Assembly: GCA_021799615.1 (NCBI GenBank)
Contig: JAJZAC010000007.1
Span: 1 to 49,062 of the forward strand
Length of the DNA: 49,062 bases
Origin: Actinomycetes bacterium
Lineage (GTDB): Bacteria; Actinomycetota; Acidimicrobiia; Acidimicrobiales; RAAP-2
Direction: 5' to 3'
The notes under the pieces were generated by a model. It did not search any database, was not told the origin of the DNA, and saw nothing but the letters and a program-made list of their open reading frames with translations. Position 1 is the first letter of the stretch, and each line of letters starts with the position of its first letter. The position numbers and the translations under genes are program-made. Shown here piece by piece: positions 1-9,215 of this stretch.

Positions 1-350
1 ACAAGGGCGTCATCCAAGACTGGATCGCCGAGTCCCGGATCGAGATCGACATGGCCCGGGACTACGTGCTCAGCACCGCCCACCTGATGGACACTGAGGG
101 GAACCGGTCGGCGGCGATCCAGATCGCAGGGATCAAGGTCGCCGTGCCCACCATGGCGCTCAAGGTCATCGACCGGGCCATCCAGGTGCACGGTGCCGCC
201 GGTGTGACCCAGTTCACCCCACTCGCCCACATGTACGCCGGGGTGCGGACCTTGCGGATCGCCGACGGTCCCGATGAGGTCCACAAGATGACCATCGCCC
301 GGCGCGAGATCCGCAAGCTGCTCCCCGGGTTCCGGACGACCGCCGGCTGA
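1..350 (+). CDS. Acyl-CoA dehydrogenase, C-terminal part (cut by window start)
   Basis: Only the last 115 or so residues are present; the reading frame is open from base 3 and runs to TGA at 348-350. The segment is the C-terminal helical domain of an acyl-CoA dehydrogenase, the flavoenzyme that oxidises acyl-CoA to trans-2-enoyl-CoA in beta-oxidation. It shows the family pattern AIQVHGAAGVTQFTPLA followed by RIADGPDEVHKMTIARRE, the region that helps hold FAD and form the tetramer. The catalytic Glu lies outside the window, so the chain-length class cannot be set. The ATG at 51 is an internal Met, not a start. The family call is secure; the substrate is unknown. Confidence 0.93.
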   Translation, partial: KGVIQDWIAESRIEIDMARDYVLSTAHLMDTEGNRSAAIQIAGIKVAVPTMALKVIDRAIQVHGAAGVTQFTPLAHMYAGVRTLRIADGPDEVHKMTIARREIRKLLPGFRTTAG

Positions 351-412
351 GGGTTGGTCGGGGGCCGGGGAGGAAACCCGACTGTTCTGGTCGGTAATCG
401 GCGTCGGATCGC

Positions 413-418
413 TAACGT
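413..418 (+). promoter_or_regulatory. Putative -10 box for the peroxiredoxin gene
   Basis: TAACGT fits the TANNNT form seen before many genes here and lies 68 bases before the peroxiredoxin ATG, in the 136-bp gap after the dehydrogenase gene. No convincing -35 element was seen. The call rests on motif and position only. Confidence 0.35.
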
Positions 419-486
419 GGGGGTCCAACGGGGCGGCGCCGACCGTCGCCCCGGATCGACCCCGACAATCACTGGAGGATCCCGAT

Positions 487-1122
487 ATGGCCATTCGTCT
501 GGGCGACACCGCCCCCGACTTCACCGCGGAGACGACCGAAGGGACGATCTCGTTCCACGAGTACCTTGGCGACGGCTGGGGCATCCTGTTCTCGCACCCG
601 AAGGACTTCACCCCGGTCTGCACCACCGAGCTGGGTGCCTTCGCCAAGGCCAAGCCCGAGTTCGACAAGCGCAACACCAAGCTGATCGGGCTGTCGGTGG
701 ACGACGTGACGTCGCACGGCTCCTGGGCCGGCGACATCGCCGAGACGCAGGGCACGGCCCTCAACTTCCCCCTCATCGGCGACGAGGACCGCAAGGTGGC
801 GACCCTCTACGACATGATCCACCCGAACGCCGACGACACGCTGACCGTGCGCTCGGTGTTCGTCATCGGCCCCGACAAGAAGGTGAAGCTGACGCTCACC
901 TATCCGGCGTCGACGGGGCGGAACGTGGACGAGATCCTCCGGGTGCTGGACTCGCTGCAGCTCACGTCGCGCTACAGCGTGGCCACGCCAGTCAACTGGC
1001 ACGAGGGTGACGACGTCATCGTCGGTGTCGGCGTCTCCGACGAGGAGGCCGCACAGCGGTTCCCCAAGGGGTTCCGGACGCTCAAGCCCTACCTGCGGGT
1101 CACCCCGCAGCCCGACAAGTAA
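487..1122 (+). CDS. 1-Cys peroxiredoxin (Prx6 class)
   Basis: A 211-residue thiol peroxidase that reduces hydrogen peroxide and organic or lipid hydroperoxides in the cytosol. The peroxidatic cysteine is Cys45 in the motif FTPVCTTE, and no other cysteine is present, which makes it a 1-Cys enzyme. Length and the C-terminal extension (FRTLKPYLRVTPQP near the end) match the Prx6 class rather than the shorter AhpC or Bcp types. GGAGG at 474-478 sits eight bases before the ATG and supports the start. It stands alone between a promoter-like TAACGT and a strong GC hairpin at 1151-1184. The electron donor cannot be deduced. Confidence 0.93.
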   Translation: MAIRLGDTAPDFTAETTEGTISFHEYLGDGWGILFSHPKDFTPVCTTELGAFAKAKPEFDKRNTKLIGLSVDDVTSHGSWAGDIAETQGTALNFPLIGDEDRKVATLYDMIHPNADDTLTVRSVFVIGPDKKVKLTLTYPASTGRNVDEILRVLDSLQLTSRYSVATPVNWHEGDDVIVGVGVSDEEAAQRFPKGFRTLKPYLRVTPQPDK

Positions 1123-1150
1123 CCGTCGGCCGCGCCGGCATCCGGGTCCT

Positions 1151-1184
1151 CCGGGGTCGCCCCGCTCTCACGGGGCGGCCCCGG
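1151..1184 (+). terminator. GC-rich hairpin after the peroxiredoxin gene
   Basis: A 14-bp stem (CCGGGGTCGCCCCG paired with CGGGGCGGCCCCGG, one G-U pair) closes a six-base loop CTCTCA, 28 bases after the stop codon. There is no T tract, as is usual for terminators in GC-rich actinobacteria. It separates the peroxiredoxin unit from the rpsO-pnp unit. Confidence 0.6.
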
Positions 1185-1231
1185 CCTGGGTCGTCCGCGC
1201 CGACGCCCGGGTCGGACGGGGACGGATCTGG

Positions 1232-1237
1232 TAGAGT
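1232..1237 (+). promoter_or_regulatory. Putative -10 box of the rpsO-pnp unit
   Basis: TAGAGT matches TANNNT and is the best -10 candidate between the hairpin at 1151-1184 and rpsO. It would leave a leader of roughly 90 bases before the rpsO ATG. No clear -35 was seen. Confidence 0.4.
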
Positions 1238-1332
1238 TGGTCGTCCGCCCCGGAGGGTCGCGCCCATGCGCGTGGTCCACCCGACCAGCGGGTTCCCGTT
1301 CCACCGGTACGTCGAAGAGGTCGACACCCCCT

Positions 1333-1590
1333 ATGCCCGATAAGCAAGCCACGATCGCCGAGCACCGCCTGCACCAGACGGACACCGGCTCGCCCGAGGT
1401 GCAGATCGCCATCCTGACGGAGCGCATCGCCCACCTCACCGAGCACCTGAAGGTGCACAAGGGCGACCACCACACCAGGCGGGGGCTGTTGAAGCTCATC
1501 GGACGGCGGCGGCGGCTCCTCGACTACGTGCGGAACAACGACGTCGAGCGGTACCGGACGATCATCAGTCGTCTGGGCCTGCGCCGCTGA
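1333..1590 (+). CDS. rpsO: 30S ribosomal protein S15
   Basis: An 85-residue small-subunit protein that binds 16S rRNA early in 30S assembly. It carries the S15 signature around [19 protein letters not shown] and the basic helix [16 protein letters not shown]; the family is normally 88 to 90 residues. ATG 1333 is chosen because the protein starts there as MPDKQ; the same frame is open upstream but encodes unrelated sequence. It is followed by a hairpin and then pnp, the classic rpsO-pnp pair in which both genes are often cotranscribed and processed between them. Confidence 0.97.
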   Translation: MPDKQATIAEHRLHQTDTGSPEVQIAILTERIAHLTEHLKVHKGDHHTRRGLLKLIGRRRRLLDYVRNNDVERYRTIISRLGLRR

Positions 1591-1595
1591 CCCTC

Positions 1596-1621
1596 GTGCG
1601 CCCGGCTCCGGCCGGGCGCAC
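1596..1621 (+). terminator. Hairpin between rpsO and pnp
   Basis: A perfect 10-bp stem (GTGCGCCCGG with CCGGGCGCAC) with a six-base loop begins five bases after the rpsO stop. No T tract follows. It could be a terminator, or a processing and attenuation structure that lets part of the transcripts continue into pnp. Confidence 0.5.
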
Positions 1622-1688
1622 GCACATCTGCCGGACCCGGACGGGACCGACAGCACCAACAGACATGGGCACTTCCGCAGGTCAGTCA

Positions 1689-1738
1689 CCAGTGGTGGAC
1701 CACCCGAACGACAGGGTCTCCGGGTGATCGTCCACTGG
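1689..1738 (+). promoter_or_regulatory. Imperfect stem-loop in the pnp leader
   Basis: Two 18-base arms pair in two blocks: CCAGTGG (1689-1695) with CCACTGG (1732-1738) and CACCCG (1701-1706) with CGGGTG (1721-1726), separated by a 5x5 internal loop and a 14-base apical loop. It ends 38 bases before the pnp ATG. In E. coli the pnp leader carries a hairpin through which PNPase controls its own mRNA. The same role here is inference from position. Confidence 0.45.
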
Positions 1739-1776
1739 GAACTGGCTCGGGGTGCCCCCGAACCACAAGGAGCGTC

Positions 1777-4200
1777 ATGAAGGACGCCATCTCCGTCTCA
1801 GCGCCGATCTCCGGCACCGAGAACACCCTCACCTTCGAGGCCGGGCGGCTGGCCCAGCAGGCCGACGGCTCGGTGCTCGCCCGAATCGGCGACACCGTGG
1901 TGCTGGCCACCGCCACCGCCGCCCGCTCGGTGCGCGAAGGAACCGACTTCTTCCCCCTCACCGTCGACATCGAGGAGCGGACCTATGCCGCCGGGAAGAT
2001 CCCCGGCTCGTTCTTCCGCCGGGAGGGGAGAGCCTCCGACCAGGCCATCCTCACCTGCCGGCTCATCGACCGCCCCCTGCGGCCCTCGTTCCCCAAGGGG
2101 TTCCGCAACGAGGTCCACGTCGTGGGGACGATCCTCGGCGCCGACCAGGTCAACCCGCACGACGTCCTCGCCATCAACGCCGCGTCCGCCGCCCTGATGC
2201 TGTCGGGGATCCCCTTCGACGGCCCCATCGGTGCGGTGCGCATCGCCTACTCGGCGGAAGGTGCGTGGATCCCCCATCCGAGCTTCGAAGACGGGGACGA
2301 GTCGACGTTCGAACTGGTGGTGGCCGGGCGCACGCTGTCGGACGCCCCCGACGCCGACGTGGCCATCATGATGGTGGAGGCGGGCGGGACCGAGCGCTCG
2401 TGGCAGTACTACGAGGCCGGCGCGCCGAAGGTCACCGAGGAGGTGCTGGCCGAGGGGCTCGAGGCGGCCAAGACGTGGATCCGAGAGTCGATCGTCCTCC
2501 AGCGGCGGCTGGTCGCCGCCTTCGAGGCGGAGCGGGGTGCCATCCAGCCCATCGAGTTCACCACCTTCTCCGACTACGGCGACGACGTGTGGGAGCGGGT
2601 CGTGGCCGTCGGGAGCGACAGCATCGCAGCGGCCAATGCCACCCAGGGAAAGGCTGAGCGGAACGACGCCATCGCCGCCGCCACCGCCGCCATCGTCGAC
2701 AAGCTTGCCGCCGAGTTCCCGGACCGCGGCCGCGAGATCGGCGCCGCCGTCAAGGCCCTGACGAAGAAGGTCGTGCGCAAGCGCATCGTCGAGGAGGGCG
2801 TGCGGATCGACGGACGGTCGACCACCCAGATCCGGCCGCTGTCGGCCGAGATCGACATCCTGCCGACCGCCCACGGTTCGGCACTGTTCCAGCGGGGCGA
2901 GACCCAGGTCCTGAACGTGACGACGCTTGGCATGCCCCGCATGAACCAGCTGCTCGACACCATCACCCCCGACAGTTCCAAGCGCTACATGCACCACTAC
3001 AACTTCCCGCCGTACTCGACGGGGGAGACGGGCTTCATGCGCGGCCCGAAGCGGCGCGAGATCGGCCACGGGCTGCTGGCCGAGCGGGCCCTCCTGCCGG
3101 TGGTTCCCTACGAGGAGGAGTTCCCCTACACCCTGCGCCTCGTGTCCGACGTCCTGTCGTCGAACGGCTCCACGTCGATGGCGTCGGTGTGCGGCTCCTC
3201 CCTGTCGATGATGGCTGCCGGCGTCCCCCTGAAGGCCCCGGTCGCCGGCATCGCCATGGGCCTCGTCTACGACGAGGGCCGCTACGTCACCCTCACCGAC
3301 ATCCTGGGGGCGGAGGACGCCTTCGGCGACATGGACTTCAAGGTTGCCGGCACCGCGGACGCGGTGACGGCGCTGCAGCTCGACACCAAGATCGACGGAC
3401 TGCCGGCCGACGTCCTCGCCCAGGCACTCCACCAGGCCAAGGAGGCCCGGCTCACCATCCTCGAGGTGATGGCGGGCGCCATCGCCGAACCGCGGGCGGA
3501 GGTGGCCGCCACCGCGCCGAAGATCATCTCGTTCGAGATCCCGATCGACAAGATCGGCGAGGTCATCGGGCCGAAGGGCAAGGTCATCAACGCCCTGCAG
3601 CAGGAGACGGGAGCCGACATCGCGGTGGACGACGACGGCATGGTGGGCACCGTCACCATCGGGGCAAAGGAGGGGACGGCCGTCGAGGAGGCCCGTCGCC
3701 GTATCGCCACCATCCTCGACCCGCCCATGGCCGAGATCGGTGCCACCTACCAGGGCAAGGTCGTCAACATCACGAAGTTCGGTGCCTTCGTCAACATCCT
3801 TCCCGGCCGTGACGGCCTGCTCCACATCTCCAAGATGGGACGGGGCAAGCGCGTCGAGCGGGTCGAAGACGTCCTCGACCTTGGCCAGCCGATCGAGGTG
3901 AAGGTCGACGACATCGATCCCCAGGGCAAGGTGTCGTTGTCGCTGGCCGCCGACCTGCCCGGCGCCGATCGCGGCGCCAGTGGTGGCAGCCACGAGACGA
4001 ACGCCGGGAGCCCGAGGAACGACGATGCGGGCGGTTCCCCGAAGCCGGCCACCGTGTCCTTCGAGGACTCGTTCGAAGCGGAGCTCGTCGAGGAGTTCGG
4101 CGACCTCGGGCCGTCGGCACCCGGTGGCGAGCGGACGGAGCGCTCGGACCGCCCTGACCGTTCGGGCGGTCGGAGCCGGGGCGGTCGGCGGCGCCGGTGA
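1777..4200 (+). CDS. pnp: Polyribonucleotide nucleotidyltransferase (PNPase)
   Basis: An 807-residue 3'-5' phosphorolytic exoribonuclease that degrades mRNA to nucleoside diphosphates and can also add tails. Two RNase PH-like cores are visible: the first from about 10 to 230 (FFRREGRASD, DRPLRPSFPKGF), the second from about 340 to 570 with the catalytic segment GDMDFKVAG. A KH domain (IGEVIGPKGKVINALQQ, about 595-650) and an S1 domain (KFGAFVNILPGRDGLLHIS) follow. The last 75 residues are acidic and then Arg/Gly-rich, a disordered tail common in actinobacteria. AAGGAG at 1767-1772 supports ATG 1777. PNPase and the RNase J at 10110 are probably the main RNA decay enzymes encoded here. Confidence 0.98.
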   Translation: MKDAISVSAPISGTENTLTFEAGRLAQQADGSVLARIGDTVVLATATAARSVREGTDFFPLTVDIEERTYAAGKIPGSFFRREGRASDQAILTCRLIDRPLRPSFPKGFRNEVHVVGTILGADQVNPHDVLAINAASAALMLSGIPFDGPIGAVRIAYSAEGAWIPHPSFEDGDESTFELVVAGRTLSDAPDADVAIMMVEAGGTERSWQYYEAGAPKVTEEVLAEGLEAAKTWIRESIVLQRRLVAAFEAERGAIQPIEFTTFSDYGDDVWERVVAVGSDSIAAANATQGKAERNDAIAAATAAIVDKLAAEFPDRGREIGAAVKALTKKVVRKRIVEEGVRIDGRSTTQIRPLSAEIDILPTAHGSALFQRGETQVLNVTTLGMPRMNQLLDTITPDSSKRYMHHYNFPPYSTGETGFMRGPKRREIGHGLLAERALLPVVPYEEEFPYTLRLVSDVLSSNGSTSMASVCGSSLSMMAAGVPLKAPVAGIAMGLVYDEGRYVTLTDILGAEDAFGDMDFKVAGTADAVTALQLDTKIDGLPADVLAQALHQAKEARLTILEVMAGAIAEPRAEVAATAPKIISFEIPIDKIGEVIGPKGKVINALQQETGADIAVDDDGMVGTVTIGAKEGTAVEEARRRIATILDPPMAEIGATYQGKVVNITKFGAFVNILPGRDGLLHISKMGRGKRVERVEDVLDLGQPIEVKVDDIDPQGKVSLSLAADLPGADRGASGGSHETNAGSPRNDDAGGSPKPATVSFEDSFEAELVEEFGDLGPSAPGGERTERSDRPDRSGGRSRGGRRRR

Positions 4201-4252
4201 CCGGAGGGCCGGTCGGCGTTGCCGGCCGGGCCGGGCGGCCGGGGCGGAGCCG

Positions 4253-5515
4253 TTGATCCGTACGACCCGGCTGCCCTCCGGGCTCGCCGTCGTCACCGAG
4301 GAGATGCGGGACGCCCGGTCGGTCTGCATCGGGTTCTTCGTCGGGACCGGGTCCCGCGACGAGCCCGAGGAGTCGGCCGGTGCGTCGCACTTCCTCGAGC
4401 ACCTGCTCTTCAAGGGCAGCGATCGGTGGAGCGCGTCCGCCATCGCCGAGGCCGTCGACGAGGTGGGCGGCGAGTTCAACGCGTACACCTCGAAGGAGTA
4501 CACCAGCTTCTATATGCGGCTGCTGGCTGAGAACGCCGACCTGGGGATCGACATCCTCTGCGAGATCCTGTCCCGTCCCGCGCTGCGTGCGGCCGACGTC
4601 GACGCCGAGCGGCACGTGATCCTGGACGAGCTCGCCATGCACGCGGACGAGCCCGCCGACGTGGCCGGCGAGCAGTGCGCGTCGGCCCTGTTCCCCGACC
4701 ACCCGCTCGGGCGGGAGGTCATCGGCTCCGAGGGCACGGTCGAGGCCACGACGGCCGCGTCGGTCCGCTCGTTCTTCGACACCCACTACCGGCCGGCGAA
4801 CATGGTGGCCGCCGTGGCCGGGGCGTTCGACCACGACACGGTGGTGTCGGAGATCGACACCCGGATCTCGGCGGAGGGCGGGCAGCGCCCGGTACGGTCC
4901 GCCCCTCCGGCAAGGGTGGTTCCGGTGCACGTGGCCGAGCGACCAACGGAACAGGCCCACCTGGTGCTGGGCAGCCGGTCGCTGGACCGGTTCGACGAGC
5001 GGCGCTATGCCGCCGCCGTCTTCAACCACGCCTTGGGAGGCGGGGTGTCGAGCCGCCTCTTCCAAGAGATCCGCGAACGCCGTGGTCTCGCCTACTCGGT
5101 GTGGAGCGAGCGGTCGGCGTTCACCGATACCGGCATGCTGACGGTCGGGATCGGCACCTCGGTCGACAACGTGGACGAGGTGCTCTCCGTGGCGGGCGGC
5201 ATCCTCGAAGAGCTGGGGACGAGCGGCATCACCGGGCGCGAGCTCGACGTGGCCCGCGGTGGGCTACGGGCGGAACTGCTGCTGGCCGAGGAGGATTCCG
5301 GTGCTCGCATGCACCGCATCGGCACGAGCCTGCTGCTGCACGGTGACGTCCTCGAGATCGAGGACGTGATCGAGCGGATCGGAGCTGTCAGTTCCGAGAG
5401 CGTGGCCGCCGTCGCCGCCGAGCTCGTCGCCGCGCCCCGGGTGCTGTCGGCCGTGGGTCCGTTCTCGCCCGCCCGCTTCGACCCCGAACGCCTGGGGCTG
5501 GTGGCGAAGAGCTGA
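4253..5515 (+). CDS. M16-family zinc peptidase (mitochondrial processing peptidase-like)
   Basis: A 420-residue pitrilysin-family protease. The inverted zinc motif HxxEH is present as HFLEH near residue 45, followed about 75 residues later by the third ligand region ERHVILDELAMH. The second half has the glycine-rich GGGVSSRLFQEIRE segment of the family. The reading frame has no ATG or GTG near the N terminus; TTG 4253 gives the usual opening IRTTRLPSGL and has GGAG just upstream, though the spacing is short. It follows pnp as in mycobacteria, where the neighbour PepR occupies the same place. Substrate unknown; likely cytosolic peptide or protein turnover. Confidence 0.9.
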   Translation: MIRTTRLPSGLAVVTEEMRDARSVCIGFFVGTGSRDEPEESAGASHFLEHLLFKGSDRWSASAIAEAVDEVGGEFNAYTSKEYTSFYMRLLAENADLGIDILCEILSRPALRAADVDAERHVILDELAMHADEPADVAGEQCASALFPDHPLGREVIGSEGTVEATTAASVRSFFDTHYRPANMVAAVAGAFDHDTVVSEIDTRISAEGGQRPVRSAPPARVVPVHVAERPTEQAHLVLGSRSLDRFDERRYAAAVFNHALGGGVSSRLFQEIRERRGLAYSVWSERSAFTDTGMLTVGIGTSVDNVDEVLSVAGGILEELGTSGITGRELDVARGGLRAELLLAEEDSGARMHRIGTSLLLHGDVLEIEDVIERIGAVSSESVAAVAAELVAAPRVLSAVGPFSPARFDPERLGLVAKS

Positions 5516-5658
5516 CCGGCGGCGTGCTCGCCTTCCACGCGCCGTTCCGGGGGTCGCTCGGGAGCCTGCGCCTCAACGCGGCCGTCGTCGGCATGGCCGG
5601 TTCGCCCGGCGGCTTCTGCGCGCATTCCGTGCCGCCGCCGGCAGGGAGCGGGCGCCGG

Positions 5659-5664
5659 TAGGGT
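5659..5664 (+). promoter_or_regulatory. Leaderless-type -10 box of dapB
   Basis: TAGGGT ends six bases before the dapB ATG at 5671, so the transcript would start at or next to the start codon. There is no ribosome binding site in the gap. The preceding 143 bases (5516-5658) hold no other feature I can support. Confidence 0.5.
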
Positions 5665-5670
5665 GTCGCC

Positions 5671-6462
5671 ATGCGCGTGGGGGTGCTCGGAGCAGGTGGA
5701 CGGATGGGCACCGAGGTCTGCCGTGCCGTCGCCGGTGCCGACGACATGGAACTGGTGGCCGCCGTCGACCCGGGAACGGCCGGGACCGAGGTCGGCGGCG
5801 TCGCCGTCGGGGCGTCGGTCGACGCGGTGCTCGACGCCGCCCCTGACGTCGTCGTCGACTTCAGCGTCGCGGCTGTCGCCCCCGGCAACCTGGCCAGGGT
5901 GGCGGAGGCCGGCATCCACGCCGTCGTCGGGACCACCGGGTTCACCGACGGCGATCTCGACATGTTGGCCCGGTCCTTCGCAGGTCCGGCATCGGGCGCT
6001 CCGAACTGCGTGCTGGCGCCGAACTTCGCCATCGGCGCCGTGCTCATGGCCCGCTTCGCCGAGTTGGCCGCCCCGTGGTTCGCCGGAGCCGAGGTGATCG
6101 AGCTCCACCACGACGGGAAGCTCGACGCCCCATCGGGAACGGCACTGGCCACGGTGGCGAGGATGGCGGCCGCCCGCGATACGGCCGGAGCCGGCCCGTA
6201 CCCGCCCGATGCGACCAGCAACGCCGTGGTGGCCGGCGCACGCGGGGGAGAGGGCGCAGGGGGGATCAGGGTGCACTCGGTCCGGCTGCCCGGTCTCGTC
6301 GCCCACCAGGAGGTCCTCCTCGGAGCGACGGGCCAGACCCTGACCATCCGGCACGACACCACCGACCGCCGGGCGTTCATGGACGGCGTGCTGCTGGCCG
6401 TCCGGCGGGTGCCGGGCATGCCGGGCCTGACGGCCGGGCTCGAGCACCTGCTCGGCATCTGA
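5671..6462 (+). CDS. dapB: 4-hydroxy-tetrahydrodipicolinate reductase
   Basis: A 263-residue NAD(P)H-dependent enzyme that carries out the second committed step of lysine and meso-DAP synthesis, acting on the DapA product. The N-terminal Rossmann motif is VGVLGAGGRMG, and the signature ELHHDGKLDAPSGTAL (about 147-162) holds the catalytic His and Lys. VVGTTGF marks the cofactor-substrate junction. Length matches the family (about 245-270). The start fits a leaderless transcript. dapA lies 2.7 kb downstream, with the TetR and diiron genes in between, so the two are probably not one operon. A TetR gene begins five bases after the stop and may be cotranscribed. Confidence 0.97.
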   Translation: MRVGVLGAGGRMGTEVCRAVAGADDMELVAAVDPGTAGTEVGGVAVGASVDAVLDAAPDVVVDFSVAAVAPGNLARVAEAGIHAVVGTTGFTDGDLDMLARSFAGPASGAPNCVLAPNFAIGAVLMARFAELAAPWFAGAEVIELHHDGKLDAPSGTALATVARMAAARDTAGAGPYPPDATSNAVVAGARGGEGAGGIRVHSVRLPGLVAHQEVLLGATGQTLTIRHDTTDRRAFMDGVLLAVRRVPGMPGLTAGLEHLLGI

Positions 6463-6467
6463 GGTCC

Positions 6468-7073
6468 GTGGCGCCGGACCCCGCAGTCCGTGCGCGGTTG
6501 GTGGAGGCGGCCTACGCCTGCGTCGCCCGCTACGGCATGGGGAAGACGACGGTCGAGGACATCGGGCGCGAGGCAGGCGTGTCCCGTGCGACGGCATACC
6601 GCTATTTCCCCGGGGGCCGTGAGGAGCTCCTCGACGCCGCGGTGACCCACGGTGTGGCCCAGTTCTTCCTGCGTCTCTACGAGCAGATCCACGATGCCCC
6701 CAGCCTGGAGCAGGTGATGGAACGGGGCATCCTCTTCGCGCACCGGGCCATCGTGGAACACGAGGTGCTCCGGCGGATCATGGAGACGGACCCCGAGCTC
6801 CTGTTGCCCCAGCTCACGGTGGAGGGGCACCAGGTGCGGGCGTCGATCGCCGCGTTCCTGCTCCCGTACCTGCGCGCCCACGGCGTGGCTCCCGGTGTCG
6901 ACGAGCTCGAAGCGGCCGACTTCCTGGCCAGGATGACCATGTCGTACATGACCAGCCCGGGGAGGTGGGACCTGGACGATCCCGCGCAGGTGAGCGAGCT
7001 CGTCCGGACCGAGTTGCTGGCCGGGATCGTCGTCGGTCCCGAGCCCTCGGGATCGGATCCCGCTCGCCCGTGA
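6468..7073 (+). CDS. TetR-family transcriptional regulator (first of a tandem pair)
   Basis: A 201-residue repressor-type protein. An N-terminal DNA-binding domain (about residues 8-56) shows the TetR pattern KTTVEDIGREAGVSRATAYR then YFPGGREEL; the rest is an all-helical ligand domain with no recognisable ligand signature. GTG 6468 is chosen because it is five bases after the dapB stop and gives the normal distance to the helix-turn-helix. The HTH is close to that of the next gene, which suggests tandem duplication. The ligand is unknown. The downstream diiron gene and upstream acyl-CoA dehydrogenase hint at lipid metabolism, but this is inference. Confidence 0.9.
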   Translation: MAPDPAVRARLVEAAYACVARYGMGKTTVEDIGREAGVSRATAYRYFPGGREELLDAAVTHGVAQFFLRLYEQIHDAPSLEQVMERGILFAHRAIVEHEVLRRIMETDPELLLPQLTVEGHQVRASIAAFLLPYLRAHGVAPGVDELEAADFLARMTMSYMTSPGRWDLDDPAQVSELVRTELLAGIVVGPEPSGSDPARP

Positions 7074-7098
7074 CGGCGCCCCCGGCCGGACCACCCCC

Positions 7099-7126
7099 TT
7101 GACGCTGAAACACGTTTCGCTTTACT
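7099..7126 (+). promoter_or_regulatory. Promoter with palindromic TetR-type operator
   Basis: TTGACG (7099-7104) and TTTACT (7121-7126) form a -35/-10 pair with a 16-bp spacer. Inside the spacer is the palindrome GAAAC-AC-GTTTC (7107-7118). The 14-mer TGAAACACGTTTCG (7106-7119) agrees with the mycobacterial KstR-type consensus TnnAACnnGTTnnA except at the last base. A repressor bound here would block the polymerase. The site is ten bases before the second TetR gene, so autoregulation is the likely meaning. Confidence 0.65.
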
Positions 7127-7136
7127 GTGTCATCTC

Positions 7137-7936
7137 GTGACCAACCATCGTGGATCGCTCCACGTGGTCCGAGGGGGAACGGGGGGCGCCGGCAGCACGT
7201 GGGGACGTGGTGCGCCGGACGAAGGCCCCAGCGCACCGCCACGGAACCGCATCGTCGACGCCGCACTGGCGTGCATCGTCCGTCAGGGCGTGGCCAAGAC
7301 GACGGTGGACGACGTCGCCCGCGCAGCTGGCCTGTCCCGGGCCACCGTCTACCGGATCTTCCCCGGTGGCAAGGACGAGCTCCTGCGCTCGACGGCGGAC
7401 AGCCAGGTGGCCACGTTGTTCACCGACCTCGCCGTTCGCCTGAGCCACGAGAGCGACGTGCGGGGCGTGCTGGTGACGGCCATCTCGGGCGCCGCCGCCG
7501 CCATCGCCGACCATCCGGCACTGGCCACCCTCCTCGACGTCGAGCCCGAGGTCGTGCTCCGGTTCCTGGCCTTCGACCGGGGGAGCGAGCTCCTCCGCCT
7601 GGCGAGCACCTTCGGCGCACCGTTCCTCGCCCGGTGGATGCCGATGGACGAGGCGGCCCGGGTGGCCGAATGGGCCTGCCGCATCGTCCTCACCTATCTC
7701 GTCGATCCGTCCGACCGCGTCGACTGCACCGATCCGGTTGCCGTCGCCCGCCTGGTCGACACCTTCGTGCTGCCTGGCGTCCGCACCCTGCGCGGGCCGG
7801 CGGCCGACGCGCCGCTCGACCTCACCTCCGCCGCCGCAGACCGGGACACCGCCGGGCCCGCTGGCCGGGGGCAGGGCCAGGACCACCACCGCACCGACCA
7901 CCACCGCACCGAACACCACAGAGGGGAAGAAGTCTC

Positions 7937-7940
<4 letters not shown>
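7137..7940 (+). CDS. TetR-family regulator with His-rich C-terminal tail
   Basis: A 267-residue regulator. The TetR helix-turn-helix is at about 37-83 (KTTVDDVARAAGLSRATVYR, FPGGKDEL) after an unusual glycine-rich N-terminal extension of some 35 residues. The C terminus ends in three HH pairs (DHHRT, DHHRT, EHHRG), encoded by an in-frame 15-bp repeat at 7881-7910. Such a tail could bind a metal ion, which is notable because the next gene encodes a diiron protein and overlaps this stop by four bases (ATGA). GTG 7137 is the first possible start after the operator-containing promoter. Autoregulation and control of the diiron gene are likely; the ligand is unknown. Confidence 0.88.
7881..7910 (+). 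repeat. In-frame 15-bp direct repeat coding for DHHRT
   Basis: GACCACCACCGCACC occurs twice in direct succession (7881-7895, 7896-7910), followed by a degenerate third copy. Each unit adds one DHHRT pentapeptide to the TetR tail. The unit length of 15 keeps the frame, so copy number could change without breaking the protein. Confidence 0.8.
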
Positions 7941-9082
<1,142 letters not shown>

Positions 9083-9125
9083 CCGCGTGGCTCGCTGCCG
9101 GCCGGGGCGCCCGCGCCCCGGCTGG

Positions 9126-9131
9126 TAGCCT
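9126..9131 (+). promoter_or_regulatory. Putative -10 box upstream of dapA
   Basis: TAGCCT lies nine bases before ATG 9141, the start of a 24-codon ORF that runs into dapA. The same hexamer precedes thrB. Transcription from here would cover the small ORF and dapA. Confidence 0.45.
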
Positions 9132-9140
9132 GAGCCGGTC

Positions 9141-9215
9141 ATGGGACGCCCCGAGCACGTCATGGGAGCCGAGGTGCGGCGCATCCTTTCCCGTTGCCAG
9201 GGCTGGCGGCGGTGA
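9141..9215 (+). CDS. Possible 24-residue leader peptide of dapA
   Basis: An ATG ORF of 24 codons (beginning MGRPEHVMGAEV and ending CQGWRR) starts ten bases after a -10-like TAGCCT and its TGA overlaps the dapA GTG as GTGA. It has no separate ribosome binding site. Six of its residues are Arg and it has no Lys, so it is not a lysine attenuator. It may couple dapA translation or be chance. No homology is claimed. Confidence 0.25.
   Translation: MGRPEHVMGAEVRRILSRCQGWRR

Noticed and set aside
1798-4503. Long minus-strand open frame opposite pnp (about 900 codons)
   Set aside because: High GC leaves antisense frames open. Its translation is low complexity without motifs, while the + strand encodes full PNPase.
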